In this document: positions 46,708-56,081 of the stretch, in pieces
Layout of the letters: every line of letters begins with the position of its first letter
Position numbering within the stretch: position 1 is the first letter of the stretch
Assembly: GCA_022772085.1 (NCBI GenBank)
Contig: JALFBN010000011.1
Location: 1-64,000, forward strand
DNA: 64,000 nt
Reading direction: 5' to 3'
Origin: Porphyromonas sp.
GTDB lineage: Bacteria > Bacteroidota > Bacteroidia > Bacteroidales > Porphyromonadaceae
Translations under genes and position numbers: made by a program
The notes under the pieces: model-generated
Told to the model about the DNA's origin: nothing
The model's input: the letters and a program-made list of their open reading frames with translations, nothing else
Database searches by the model: none

Positions 46708-47496
46708 ATGCGCAAACTTTTTCTTACCCTAACAACAATGGTCATGGCGGTTGCCATCCTCAATGCTCAAAAGCAAGACATCAAACTCCGAGTACAAGTG
46801 GGACAAAAAGTACCTCTTCGATTCCAACAGATGATGGATCAGGAGGTCTCTTTCGGAGGACAGACGATGAAGACCAAAACAACGACTAAATATGAATTTG
46901 CCTTCTCAGTAGTTGCATACAATGGAGAGAATCTGGTTATCGACGCCATCGTCAACAAAGCGGAACTTGTCGCAACAAGTGACCAAGGCAACATCACAGC
47001 AAGTTCGACGGACTCCACCGACACCCAATACAACAAAGAGCTAAAAGAGATTGCAGGCAAGGTAGTGCGCGCAGAAGTAACCCCTTACTTCGAGCTCGTT
47101 GGCGAACCCAAAGCCACAGATGCAGCCATATCAGCCGCAACAGCGAAGAAGATCTTCGAAGCCATGGCAAGTTGTCTCAAAGGGCTCTATCCCAAACAAC
47201 CCGTAGCGCAAGGCGACTCTTGGGAAGATACCGTGTTCGGCGACAACAAAGCCAAGTCAACACTATCGCTCGTAGGGGACAACTCTTACGTAATTGATTC
47301 AAAGATTAGAACGGAACAATCCATGCAGGGTATAACTCTCTCAGGCGACGGCATCCTAAACTACGAGATCCACAAGGCTACGGGAGCTCCTATCTATGGA
47401 CTCTATACCCTCCCCCTCACAGGGTCTATGGTAGCTCAAGGCACAACCGTTAACGTAAAGATCAATATAACCGGTAGTTTCGAGTTCATCCAATAA
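46708..47496 (+). CDS. Secreted DUF6263-like protein
   Basis: 262 residues with a signal peptide (MRKLFLTLTTMVMAVAILNAQ). The rest is beta-rich and fits the pattern of the DUF6263 family of Bacteroidetes exported proteins (GQKVPLRFQQMMDQEV, YPKQPVAQGDSW, YEIHKATGAPIYG). Function unknown. It follows ribBA by 37 bases and may share its transcript; a hairpin at 47568-47632 lies downstream. Confidence 0.65.
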   Translation: MRKLFLTLTTMVMAVAILNAQKQDIKLRVQVGQKVPLRFQQMMDQEVSFGGQTMKTKTTTKYEFAFSVVAYNGENLVIDAIVNKAELVATSDQGNITASSTDSTDTQYNKELKEIAGKVVRAEVTPYFELVGEPKATDAAISAATAKKIFEAMASCLKGLYPKQPVAQGDSWEDTVFGDNKAKSTLSLVGDNSYVIDSKIRTEQSMQGITLSGDGILNYEIHKATGAPIYGLYTLPLTGSMVAQGTTVNVKINITGSFEFIQ

Positions 47497-47567
47497 GGGA
47501 CAGAATCATAAGGCTAAGTAGAACCGGAAAAATTCGCATAGCCTCGAGCCCTTTGCTAAAACCGATT

Positions 47568-47636
47568 AAGAGTGGTATGATTCTCTTCCTACCAAAGGAC
47601 CCCCTTTGAAGATAGAGGTCATACCACTCTTTTCAT
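47568..47636 (+). terminator. Terminator hairpin
   Basis: AAGAGTGGTATGA (47568-47580) is the reverse complement of TCATACCACTCTT (47620-47632); the T-rich tail follows. The long loop holds an inner CCAAAGG/CCTTTG pairing. Confidence 0.65.
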
Positions 47637-47679
47637 TTGGAATATTCAAAACAAATAAAGAGCATAAAGAATCGGAAAA

Positions 47680-48426
47680 ATGAAGTATCACAAATCTCTT
47701 TGGATCACCTTATCGCTACTCCTCCTTTCGGGGAGCTACACCCTACAAGCGCAAAACATTCAAATTCATTACGACCTCGGACGCTATCTCTATCCCGAGA
47801 CTCAAGCCAACCGTCCGGCTCTTACAGGCACAATTGAGCAACAGAGTGTAGACCGATTTGGCGACACTTTCTATTTCGTAGATATGAGTTTCCTAGAGCA
47901 GGGAGCGGTCAATGCCAACTGGAAATTTATGCGTAACCTACGCTTCTGGAAAGCTCCCGTAGCGTGGCACGTACGCTACGATGGAGGACTCCGCTTCGTC
48001 AATGCCCCCATGAGCAACGTAGCGATCTCTATGAATGATGCCTTTATGACGGGAGCATCGTACACCTACCTTACATCCGACAGACGCCTCATGCTGAGTG
48101 GCTCAGTTCTCTATAAATACATCAATAGAGCACCTCAACCCCACAATTACGAGCTCTGTACCGTATGGAAGTATGCTCCAGGGACAGGACTTTTTTCAGC
48201 CACAGGCTTCATCAGTTTTTGGCAACAACACGACCCTAGACCCGGTTGGAACACCCAATTCAAACTCATGATGCAACCTCAGTTTTGGCTTAACTTGAAC
48301 AAAATAGAGCAACTCCCTAACGATCTCAACCTCAGTCTCGGATCAGAGATTCGCATTTCCCGAAATATCGATGCTCCCCAATGGATTGTTGCACCTACAC
48401 TTGCCCTCAAATGGAGCTTTAAATAA
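47680..48426 (+). CDS. DUF5020-family outer-membrane barrel protein
   Basis: 248 residues. Signal peptide (MKYHKSLWITLSLLLLSGSYTLQAQ). The remainder alternates polar and aromatic residues as in small beta barrels and ends in a Phe-Lys (LALKWSFK). Phrases IHYDLGR, FYFVDMSFLEQG, WKAPVAWHVRYDGG and WQQHDPRPGW match DUF5020 proteins, thought to be outer-membrane. Function unknown. Confidence 0.7.
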   Translation: MKYHKSLWITLSLLLLSGSYTLQAQNIQIHYDLGRYLYPETQANRPALTGTIEQQSVDRFGDTFYFVDMSFLEQGAVNANWKFMRNLRFWKAPVAWHVRYDGGLRFVNAPMSNVAISMNDAFMTGASYTYLTSDRRLMLSGSVLYKYINRAPQPHNYELCTVWKYAPGTGLFSATGFISFWQQHDPRPGWNTQFKLMMQPQFWLNLNKIEQLPNDLNLSLGSEIRISRNIDAPQWIVAPTLALKWSFK

Positions 48427-48736
48427 GCACTCTCAAAAAAAAGACAGTCACACGTTCGATCTCTCACAAGTAAAGTCTCTTCTTCGGCAAAAAGCTCGAG
48501 AAGGGGCTTTGCTATTATAGAGCAAAAATCAGAGAGAATTGGAGCAAAATCTACCCTAGATCCCCTCTCTATAGATTTTGTCTATATACCTGCGAACTAC
48601 TGTCTATCAATAAGCCGTTACCAATCTACTATTTTTGCCTGTGGAAAGAATAAGGGGTAACAGATCCCTCTCAGAGTAGGAGACTCTCCCCAATACTTAT
48701 TCTCTGAACTAGATTGATAAGAAAACGAGTGACAGT
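48427..48736. other. Intergenic region upstream of sigma factor
   Basis: 310 bases, no gene seen. It contains the short inverted pair AAAAGCTCGAGAAGGGGCTTT (about 48488-48510, imperfect) and a TATTTTTG -7-like box at 48630-48637, about 100 bases before the sigma-factor ATG. Confidence 0.35.
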
Positions 48737-49240
48737 ATGACACGAATGCAATTTCAAAGTAACCTCCTGCTGGTACAAGACAACCTTCGCCGTTATGCCC
48801 TAAAGCTAACACAAGATACCAACGATGCAGACGATCTCGTACAGGATACCTCGCTCCGCGCTCTTACTCATAGAGATAAATTTGTAAGCGATATAAACTT
48901 CAAAGGATGGATGATGACGATCATGTACAACATCTTCCTCAACAATCAAGACCGCGTAGAACGCCGACGCCAGATATTCGATTCGACAACGGATATTCTC
49001 AACCTCTCTCTCGCCTCAGAGGGGGGATATAGTACGCCCGATGGAGCGATGAGTATTCGAGAGATCTACTCTGCCATTGACGCCCTGAGTGAGCATACGC
49101 GCACCCCCTTCCAAATGTATCTCAATGGATACAAATACAGCGAAATAGCCGAAGAGATGAACATCCCGGAGGGGACGGTAAAAAGTCGTATCTTCTTTGC
49201 TCGCAAGGAGTTGCAGAAGTCTCTGCGCGATATGCGCTAA
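48737..49240 (+). CDS. ECF-type RNA polymerase sigma factor
   Basis: 167 residues. Region 2: LTQDTNDADDLVQDTSLRAL with following FKGWMMTIMYNIFLNNQ. Region 4: LSEHTRTPFQMYLNGYKYSE and IAEEMNIPEGTVKSRIFFAR (helix-turn-helix). No anti-sigma factor or FecR-like gene is adjacent, so it is not one of the usual SusCD-linked pairs; such orphan ECF factors occur in Porphyromonas. Targets unknown. Confidence 0.9.
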   Translation: MTRMQFQSNLLLVQDNLRRYALKLTQDTNDADDLVQDTSLRALTHRDKFVSDINFKGWMMTIMYNIFLNNQDRVERRRQIFDSTTDILNLSLASEGGYSTPDGAMSIREIYSAIDALSEHTRTPFQMYLNGYKYSEIAEEMNIPEGTVKSRIFFARKELQKSLRDMR

Positions 49241-49421
49241 AAGGATAAGAACCAAATACATCAATAGTCTCAGATAGATGGCAACGGAATGCTCTGTTGT
49301 TACCTATCCCTGTATAGAGATCAAGAGGGTATCTCCATCCCCTCGAAGAGACTGCTTATTCGAGTGCTTTATTGTACCTTAGGTGGTGAATTAAGAATGA
49401 AAGCGAAGAAAGAATACCCCA

Positions 49422-51062
49422 ATGAAAGATTTTCAATACCAACCGATGTTTCCCCTCAAGGGAGATCGTACAGAATACTACCTCCTGACTAAGGATTATG
49501 TACACACTGCGCAATGGGGCGATCGTGAGATGCTCGTGGTCGACCCCGAAGCTCTACGCCTTCTTGCTCGCACTGCGTTCCACGATGCAGCCTTTTACCT
49601 CCGTCCCGAGCATCAGGAGCAGGTAGCAAAAATCCTTTCAGACCCCGAGGCAAGCGACAATGACCGCTTTGTAGCCCTCACCTTTTTACGCAATGCCGAA
49701 GTAGCAGCGCTGGGGCAACTCCCTTTTTGCCAAGATACAGGTACGGCTATCATCCTCGGGAAAAAGGGGCAAAACGTCTACACGGGAGGAGGAGACGAGG
49801 AGGCACTATCTCACGGTGTGTACGATACCTACACCCAAGAAAACCTCCGCTATTCGCAAAATGCCCCTCTTGATATGTACCGCGAAGTCAATACGGGATG
49901 CAACTTACCGGCACAGATAGATCTGATGGCAGTAGATGGCGATGAATATAAATTCCTATGCATTGCCAAAGGGGGCGGATCTGCCAACAAAACCTACCTC
50001 TATCAAGAGACCAAAGCTCTCATTACAAAAGAGAAGCTACTACCCTATCTGGTAGAAAAGATGCGTTCGCTCGGCACAGCAGCCTGTCCCCCCTACCACA
50101 TTGCGTTCGTCATCGGAGGAACATCAGCAGAGACTAACTTAAAAACCGTGAAGCTCGCATCAGCGAAGTATTACGATGAACTCCCCACCGAAGGAAACGA
50201 ACTAGGACATGCCTTTCGTGATTTGGAACTAGAGCGACAATTGCTCGAAGAGGCCCAAAAGATCGGTTTTGGAGCTCAATTTGGCGGTAAATACTATGCC
50301 CACGATATCCGCGTAATCCGTCTACCTCGACACGGAGCCTCTTGCCCTATCGGCATGGGGGTGAGTTGCTCAGCGGATCGCAATATCAAAGCCAAGATCA
50401 ACAAAGAGGGAATTTGGATCGAGAAGTTAGAAACCAATCCTGCACGACTAATCCCCGAAGAGCTAAAACAGGCAACAGAGGGTGCTGTCGTCAAAATCGA
50501 TCTCAATAGACCAATGGCAGAGATCCGTGCAGAACTCTCTCAATATCCCGTAGCAACTCGCCTCTCGCTCTCAGGTACAATCATTGTGGGAAGAGACATC
50601 GCTCATGCCAAACTCAAAGAGCGTTTGGATCAAGGCGAAGATCTTCCCGACTACATCAAACAACATCCAATATATTATGCGGGGCCTGCCAAAACGCCTA
50701 AAGGAATGCCCAGCGGAAGTTTTGGTCCCACAACAGCAGGGCGTATGGATAGCTATGTCTCGCTTTTCCAACAACATGGAGGGAGCCTCATTATGATCGC
50801 AAAAGGCAACCGTAGCCGGGAGGTAACCCAATCGTGCCAACAACATGGAGGGTTCTATCTCGGGAGTATCGGGGGACCCGCGGCCATACTTGCCCAAAAT
50901 AGTATCAAACATGTAGAATGCCTCGAATATCCCGAACTCGGGATGGAAGCAATTTGGAAAATCGAAGTAGAAGACTTCCCCGCCTTTATCCTTGTAGATG
51001 ACAAGGGAAATGACTTCTTTGAGCAGATCCGAAACCATTGTGCTAACTGTTCGATCAAATAA
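49422..51062 (+). CDS. Class I (iron-sulfur) fumarate hydratase
   Basis: 546 residues, the single-chain FumA/B type. Interconverts fumarate and malate. Cysteines able to hold the 4Fe-4S cluster lie in [24 protein letters not shown] and the [15 protein letters not shown] C-terminal beta domain region ([16 protein letters not shown]). Also [16 protein letters not shown] and [13 protein letters not shown], typical of the family. An upstream ORF (49289-49492) in another frame overlaps the start but is not conserved. Confidence 0.95.
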   Translation: MKDFQYQPMFPLKGDRTEYYLLTKDYVHTAQWGDREMLVVDPEALRLLARTAFHDAAFYLRPEHQEQVAKILSDPEASDNDRFVALTFLRNAEVAALGQLPFCQDTGTAIILGKKGQNVYTGGGDEEALSHGVYDTYTQENLRYSQNAPLDMYREVNTGCNLPAQIDLMAVDGDEYKFLCIAKGGGSANKTYLYQETKALITKEKLLPYLVEKMRSLGTAACPPYHIAFVIGGTSAETNLKTVKLASAKYYDELPTEGNELGHAFRDLELERQLLEEAQKIGFGAQFGGKYYAHDIRVIRLPRHGASCPIGMGVSCSADRNIKAKINKEGIWIEKLETNPARLIPEELKQATEGAVVKIDLNRPMAEIRAELSQYPVATRLSLSGTIIVGRDIAHAKLKERLDQGEDLPDYIKQHPIYYAGPAKTPKGMPSGSFGPTTAGRMDSYVSLFQQHGGSLIMIAKGNRSREVTQSCQQHGGFYLGSIGGPAAILAQNSIKHVECLEYPELGMEAIWKIEVEDFPAFILVDDKGNDFFEQIRNHCANCSIK

Positions 51063-51170
51063 AAAACAAGAAAAAAGAGCATAGGTGTGAACTTTTGGAG
51101 TTCCCGATCTATTTTAGAGAAAAAAACAGAGGTGGACAGTGCCCAATAAAAAAAAGACAATGACAAACTA

Positions 51171-51683
51171 ATGAAAAAGAGATCAATGAAATACTTTCAT
51201 CACTTACCCATCAGAACCCTACTCCTTGCAGTGATACTCCTAGCCGGATCTGTTACCACAGGATCGTGTCAATCCAAGAGTAAAAAGGATACCGAAATGA
51301 AGCAGACATCTTCGGAAAATGTCATGATCATAGATGCTCAATATATGAAGGAGCATATCTACGATTTTGAAAAAAATCCTACGGAATTTGTGTACAAAGG
51401 AGATAAACCTGCCATCATCGACTTCTATGCCGATTGGTGCGGTCCCTGCCGTCAGCTGAGTCCCAAGCTCGAGCGTGCCGTAGCCCGAAGCAACGGAGAG
51501 GTTATTCTCTACAAAATCAATGTGGATAACGACGAGGCTCTAGCAACACACTTCGGAGTAAAGAGTATCCCGATGGTGCTATTTGTCCCCGTTAAAGGGA
51601 CCCCCATCCAGACGCTGGGTAATATCCCTGAGGAAACGATCAACGAGTATCTCGCAGAGATTAACCCCAAAGGGGTAAAATAA
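51171..51683 (+). CDS. Exported thioredoxin lipoprotein
   Basis: 170 residues. Signal segment (IRTLLLAVILLAGS) with a possible lipobox ending in Cys33 (TTGSC), then a thioredoxin fold with IIDFYADWCGPCRQLSPKLE, INVDNDEALATHFGVKSIPM (cis-Pro) and a C-terminal helix. The WCGPC redox site is standard. It probably sits in the periplasm or inner leaflet of the outer membrane. A second ATG (MKYFHH) six codons on could be the start. Just upstream of tpx, a likely functional partner. Confidence 0.85.
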   Translation: MKKRSMKYFHHLPIRTLLLAVILLAGSVTTGSCQSKSKKDTEMKQTSSENVMIIDAQYMKEHIYDFEKNPTEFVYKGDKPAIIDFYADWCGPCRQLSPKLERAVARSNGEVILYKINVDNDEALATHFGVKSIPMVLFVPVKGTPIQTLGNIPEETINEYLAEINPKGVK

Positions 51684-51765
51684 TCGTCGTGATATTTGCT
51701 ATATTCAAATTAAATGTATAACTTAGTCGCGGATTTAGAAGATCCGCATAGAGGAATCTGAAAGT

Positions 51766-52275
51766 ATGACAACAACGAAACTAAAAGGAGAACTCACTAT
51801 CAACCTCTTAGGAGCGATGCCTGAAGTGGGAGCTGATGCGCCTGCATTTACCGCCGTTAAGGCTGATTTGGCAGAAGTTTCTCTCAGTGACTATAAAGGG
51901 AAAACGGTGATACTAAACATCTTCCCGAGTATAGATACGGGGGTTTGTGCCGCCAGCGTTCGTCGCTTCAATAAGATAGCGTCTGAGCTCAAGGATACAG
52001 TTGTTCTATGCATCTCTAAAGATCTACCTTTTGCTCAAGCTCGTTTTTGCGGAGCTGAAGGTCTTGATAATGTAGAGACATTATCGACATTCCGTTACGA
52101 TTGCTTCGAAAAGGGTTATGGTGTACTCATGACCGATGGACCGCTCAAAGGGCTGCTAGCTCGTTCTGTTGCTGTTATTGATCCGGCAGGTAAAGTGGTT
52201 TACACACAGCTCGTAAGCGATATCACGGAAGAACCCGACTACGACCGTGCAATTGGTGCTGTCCAACAAGCCTGA
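51766..52275 (+). CDS. tpx: Thiol peroxidase
   Basis: 169 residues, full length. Reduces hydroperoxides using thioredoxin. Peroxidatic Cys in [16 protein letters not shown], resolving Cys in [11 protein letters not shown], and the conserved [31 protein letters not shown]. Preceded by the thioredoxin lipoprotein gene (82-base gap) and followed by a strong terminator. Confidence 0.95.
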   Translation: MTTTKLKGELTINLLGAMPEVGADAPAFTAVKADLAEVSLSDYKGKTVILNIFPSIDTGVCAASVRRFNKIASELKDTVVLCISKDLPFAQARFCGAEGLDNVETLSTFRYDCFEKGYGVLMTDGPLKGLLARSVAVIDPAGKVVYTQLVSDITEEPDYDRAIGAVQQA

Positions 52276-52350
52276 TTGTATTAAAGGATAAACCTCGGTT
52301 GCCCTACCCCTTGAGAAAGGGCTTTTCATGTTTCATGTGTTGGTGTGTTG

Positions 52351-52394
52351 GGCCGCTGTTGTTCCTGTTCTAGGGTACACAGCGGCCTTTTTTT
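52351..52394 (+). terminator. Terminator after tpx
   Basis: GGCCGCTGT (52351-52359) pairs with ACAGCGGCC (52379-52387), followed by seven T. Confidence 0.8.
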
Positions 52395-52475
52395 ATGGCA
52401 TCAAGTGGGGCAAATAGTACAACAAATATTTCAAAGCCCCCTAAAAAAGGGGAATATCACTCAAATAGAAAACAG

Positions 52476-53501
52476 ATGAATACGAAAAATCAAATGAAAC
52501 GAAGTATTCCCCGATTTTTTATTCCGGCTTTAACCCTCTTCGTGCTAGCAACAACATGGGGATGTAAAGGAGATGGTGGTAGTGGAAACGAGTTCGAGGA
52601 TTCCCTTTCGAACTCGCAAAGCGTTGCTTACAACCTCTTCGATGCCGATAGTGCCTATGAGTATATAGCAGCACAGGTTGCCTTTGGCACACGTATCCCC
52701 AACACACCCACGCACAAAGCGTGTGGGGACTGGCTGAAACAAAAGCTCGCTTCATTTGGGTTTGATGTAATCAGTCAGGAGGCTACCGTCGTAGATCAAG
52801 AAGGCAAGAATCTGCCCATCACCAACATCATAGGGCAGTGGAATCCCCAAGCTGAACGACGCATCTTGCTTCTTGCACATTGGGATACCCGCCCCATCGC
52901 CGATCACGACCCTGACCCTAGTAAAACGGGTATGCCTATTTTAGGAGCAGACGATGCTGCTAGCGGTGTAGGTGTTTTACTCGAAGTCGCACGGCAACTA
53001 GCAAAACAACAAAGTAGTCTCGGAGTAGATATCCTCCTCGTGGATGCCGAGGATTCGGGAACGAGCGAAAACGAAGAATCGTGGTGCTTAGGCTCAACCT
53101 ATTGGAGCAAAAATCCACACAAAGCAGGCTATCGTGCTGAATTTGGCATATTACTTGACATGGTAGGTGCTCAGGATGCAAAATTCCGTTGGGAGCTTTT
53201 TTCTAAACTCCATGCCCCCAGCATTGTATCTACGTTTTGGGATAAGGCGGCAAGTCTCGGCTATGGTAGCTATTTTATTCAAGCCGATGGGGCAGGCCTA
53301 ACGGACGACCACAGACCCATCATTGACAATCTCGCCATACCAACCATCGACATTGTAAATTACGACCCTGCACGACCTAAAGGTTTCGGAACACACTGGC
53401 ACACCCATGCTGATACGATGGAGATTATTGACCGTGCAACCCTACGAGCCGTTGGAGAGACCCTTATCAGTTATCTCAAAGATCTAGAGGAAGTACGATA
53501 A
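52476..53501 (+). CDS. Glutaminyl-peptide cyclotransferase-like M28 lipoprotein
   Basis: 341 residues from ATG 52476 (MNTKNQMKRSIPRFF); the frame is open upstream through a terminator, so the longer form is unlikely. Signal and lipobox-like end ATTWGCKGD. Zinc-site and catalytic pattern of type II glutaminyl cyclases: LLAHWDTRPIADHDPDP, LGADDAASGVGVLLEVARQ, LVDAEDSGTSENEESWCLGS, LLDMVGAQD and THWHTHADTMEIIDRA. The enzyme would cyclise N-terminal Gln to pyroglutamate on exported proteins, as in P. gingivalis. It could also be an M28 aminopeptidase; the WCLGS phrase favours the cyclase. Confidence 0.85.
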   Translation: MNTKNQMKRSIPRFFIPALTLFVLATTWGCKGDGGSGNEFEDSLSNSQSVAYNLFDADSAYEYIAAQVAFGTRIPNTPTHKACGDWLKQKLASFGFDVISQEATVVDQEGKNLPITNIIGQWNPQAERRILLLAHWDTRPIADHDPDPSKTGMPILGADDAASGVGVLLEVARQLAKQQSSLGVDILLVDAEDSGTSENEESWCLGSTYWSKNPHKAGYRAEFGILLDMVGAQDAKFRWELFSKLHAPSIVSTFWDKAASLGYGSYFIQADGAGLTDDHRPIIDNLAIPTIDIVNYDPARPKGFGTHWHTHADTMEIIDRATLRAVGETLISYLKDLEEVR

Positions 53502-53573
53502 AAAGGGGGACTCTGAAAATACCTCACAGGTGATCTCAAAAAGAGAAGAGAAGAAGAATTAAAGCAAACAGTG

Positions 53574-53999
53574 ATGAATAGCAAATCAATTAATGATATC
53601 CAAAACGAAATACTAGAAGAATTTGAGCCTTTTGATGACTGGATGGATCGCTACTCCCTACTCATCGACATGGGGAATAGTCTGGCCCCCCTCTCGGACA
53701 GTGAGAAGACTCCCGAACATCTCATTGAGGGATGCCAAAGTCGGGTGTGGATCACGATCTCTCCCGAAGCTGATGGTACCCTCAGTCTCCGGAGCGATAG
53801 CGATGCCCTTATAGTAAAGGGTATTGCGGCACTCCTACTCCGTGTGTACGATGGGCATACCCCTCAAGAGATCGTCTCTTCAGATCTCTTTTTCATTGAT
53901 AAGATGGGGCTTCGGGAGCATCTCTCCCCTACAAGAAGCAACGGATTAGTGTCCATGATCGCCCAAATCCAACGTACAGCTCAGTCTTTCATTGCTTAA
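53574..53999 (+). CDS. sufE: SufE-family sulfur acceptor protein
   Basis: 141 residues from ATG 53574. Accepts persulfide sulfur from the cysteine desulfurase SufS for Fe-S assembly. Active Cys in HLIEGCQSRVWI, preceded by the family phrase DWMDRYSLLIDMG and followed by DSDALIVKGIAALLLRVYDG. No other suf gene is in the window. The end overlaps the next frame slightly. Confidence 0.95.
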   Translation: MNSKSINDIQNEILEEFEPFDDWMDRYSLLIDMGNSLAPLSDSEKTPEHLIEGCQSRVWITISPEADGTLSLRSDSDALIVKGIAALLLRVYDGHTPQEIVSSDLFFIDKMGLREHLSPTRSNGLVSMIAQIQRTAQSFIA

Positions 54000-54006
54000 A
54001 ATCAAA

Positions 54007-54927
54007 ATGGCTTTACTACAATTCCGCCCCATCACGCTGGGTGATCGGGAGACGATATTTCCTATCATCTATCGAGATGACAAGGCTATTTGCGACCTCT
54101 CTTTCACTAATTTGTATGGATGGAGCGAGCGTTACGAAACCTCTTGGACTCTCTACGAAAAAGAGGTTTTGATCATACGATTTCGCTCGCCGCTCCGCTC
54201 ACATCCGGTATTCCTGCTCCCCTATTGTACCCAAAAAGCTCTTTGGGTTCAAGCCATCAACACACTGATAGCTTATTCCGAATCCGAGGGATTTCCTCTC
54301 ATTTGCATGGGAGTAACGGAAGGATGTGCTCAAAGTGTAGAGGAGAGTTTTTCTCAAGACTTTCAATTCTTTTGGGACGAAAATTATGCGGACTATATCT
54401 ACCTCCGCGAGCGATTGGTATCGCTATCGGGCAAGAAGTTACAGTCAAAACGTAATCACATCAACAAGTTCAAAAAGCTCTATCCCCATTACGAGTACCG
54501 CCCCTTCACTGCTGATCAACGGGAGCTATACAAGGAGTTCTCCGATGAGTGGGCAGGGAGTAATACCGATCGTGACGGCGTAATAGAAGAGAATCGAATG
54601 ATTCATCGAATATTGGATGCTAGTGATGAACTCCAACTCCTCGGTGGGGCCCTCTTTTTGGGAAATCGTATCGTAGCTCTTACCTTGGGTTCTCCCATCA
54701 ACCACAATACCTTTGATGTCCATGTCGAAAAGGCAGATACCAATATCGAAGGAGCCTACACGATGATAAACAACGAGTTTGCCAAGCGGATTCCCGAGCA
54801 CTATATCTATATCAATCGGGAGGAGGATTTGGGCATTACAGGACTTCGATTTGCCAAAGAGTCCTACCAACCGGAACATCGACTCTACAAAGGGACTGCT
54901 CTACTTAGGAGGCATGTTACAAAATAA
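54007..54927 (+). CDS. DUF2156-family (phosphatidylglycerol lysyltransferase-like) protein
   Basis: 306 residues from ATG 54007 (MALLQFRPITLGD). Made of two GNAT-like halves as in DUF2156: ICDLSFTNLYGW, IICMGVTEG-type phrases and the strong GKKLQSKRNHINKFKKLYP, RIVALTLGSPINHNTFDVHVEKADTNI-like region with YTMINNEFAKRIP and INREEDLGITGLRFAKESY. No MprF membrane part. The real acceptor is unknown. Seven bases after sufE; its 3' end overlaps the GNAT gene by 14 bases. Confidence 0.8.
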   Translation: MALLQFRPITLGDRETIFPIIYRDDKAICDLSFTNLYGWSERYETSWTLYEKEVLIIRFRSPLRSHPVFLLPYCTQKALWVQAINTLIAYSESEGFPLICMGVTEGCAQSVEESFSQDFQFFWDENYADYIYLRERLVSLSGKKLQSKRNHINKFKKLYPHYEYRPFTADQRELYKEFSDEWAGSNTDRDGVIEENRMIHRILDASDELQLLGGALFLGNRIVALTLGSPINHNTFDVHVEKADTNIEGAYTMINNEFAKRIPEHYIYINREEDLGITGLRFAKESYQPEHRLYKGTALLRRHVTK

Positions 54928-55921
54928 ACAGGATCGGAGACAATTATCGAGAGAGATCTGGGAAGAGGTTTTCCAAGACACGCCCCCTTTCTTGGACCTC
55001 TATTTCTCTAGGGTATATCATCCCGAAGAAACCGACTTAATCCTCGATTATAAAGACAATCAAGCCTTAGCCCATACAGGAAGACTATCCTTTTTTCTTC
55101 GAATTTTTGGGGAGAGGATCCCGGCCAGTTACATCTCAGGAGCAGCAACTCGGGCAAGCCATAGAGGGCAGGGACTCATGCCCCAACTGCTCTATTCGTC
55201 TCATACAAAGATGTACCAGCAGGGCAAGGTACTCTCCTTCCTGATCCCTGCCGAGGAGTGGCTCTACTCCTACTATCATGATAAGATGGGGTATGCCTCT
55301 GTTTGCTATCGGGCAAAAATCTCCAATCCTCACCCCACCTCCCCCATCGTGCGACGCCTTCAACAAACGCCTTCGGTAGAGGATTATCTAGACTACCGAA
55401 AGGCACGAAAAGCCTGGCTCTTTGGGCATATTGAACATACTTATCCTCAATGGTGCAACGCGATTTACGATGCTGTATTAAGCGGAGGGGGATACCTCTC
55501 TCACGAGGGGATCTTGCGCTATGTAGGCACGAAAAGCAAGGAGCAACTTATTCTCCAGGAACAACCCTCATCGTATCATGCTGAGGAGACGATCGTACCC
55601 CTCTCCTTCTCTTCCATAGCTTCTTCAACACCCTCCTCCACCAATTCCGTAGAGATCTTCCCTCATGGGATGCTCCGCGCTATCAACATCCCTCGACTTC
55701 TAAGCCTTTATGCAAAAAAACATCCCTCACAAGCGATGCAATTCGATCTATTCGATCCCGAGCTAGTTCCCAATACAGGACGTTACAGGATACAAGGTGG
55801 AACATTACTTTTCCATCCATATTCAGCTGATCGCCTACACCCCCAAGCCTATACTCCTAATAGCCTTTTAGAGGAAATTTTCTCCTCCGATCCCATCTAT
55901 ATTGATCTGATGCTGGACTGA
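54914..55921 (+). CDS. GNAT-family acetyltransferase
   Basis: 335 residues from ATG 54914 (MLQNKQDRRQLSREIWEEVF), inside the end of the previous gene. Acetyl-CoA-binding motif A: SYISGAATRASHRGQGLMPQLLY, followed by SFLIPAEEWLYSYYHDKMGY. The rest (SCP2-like or Eis-type C-terminus) is not clearly recognisable; Eis-like proteins share such a two-domain length. Overlap with the DUF2156 gene implies coupled translation and a shared substrate or pathway. Confidence 0.8.
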   Translation: MLQNKQDRRQLSREIWEEVFQDTPPFLDLYFSRVYHPEETDLILDYKDNQALAHTGRLSFFLRIFGERIPASYISGAATRASHRGQGLMPQLLYSSHTKMYQQGKVLSFLIPAEEWLYSYYHDKMGYASVCYRAKISNPHPTSPIVRRLQQTPSVEDYLDYRKARKAWLFGHIEHTYPQWCNAIYDAVLSGGGYLSHEGILRYVGTKSKEQLILQEQPSSYHAEETIVPLSFSSIASSTPSSTNSVEIFPHGMLRAINIPRLLSLYAKKHPSQAMQFDLFDPELVPNTGRYRIQGGTLLFHPYSADRLHPQAYTPNSLLEEIFSSDPIYIDLMLD

Positions 55922-56081
55922 TCTTGGACATCCAGCAACTAGATCTAATAGCCAAGAATAACTACCTTTGCAAAAGGATTGTTCCACGAAAGGGGCTGAT
56001 GGAGGCCTTCCTTTTTGTGTGAGCGACACCCTAGTCGTATAAGAAAAGGCATAAGAGTAGCAAAATAAAACCGCTCCCATA

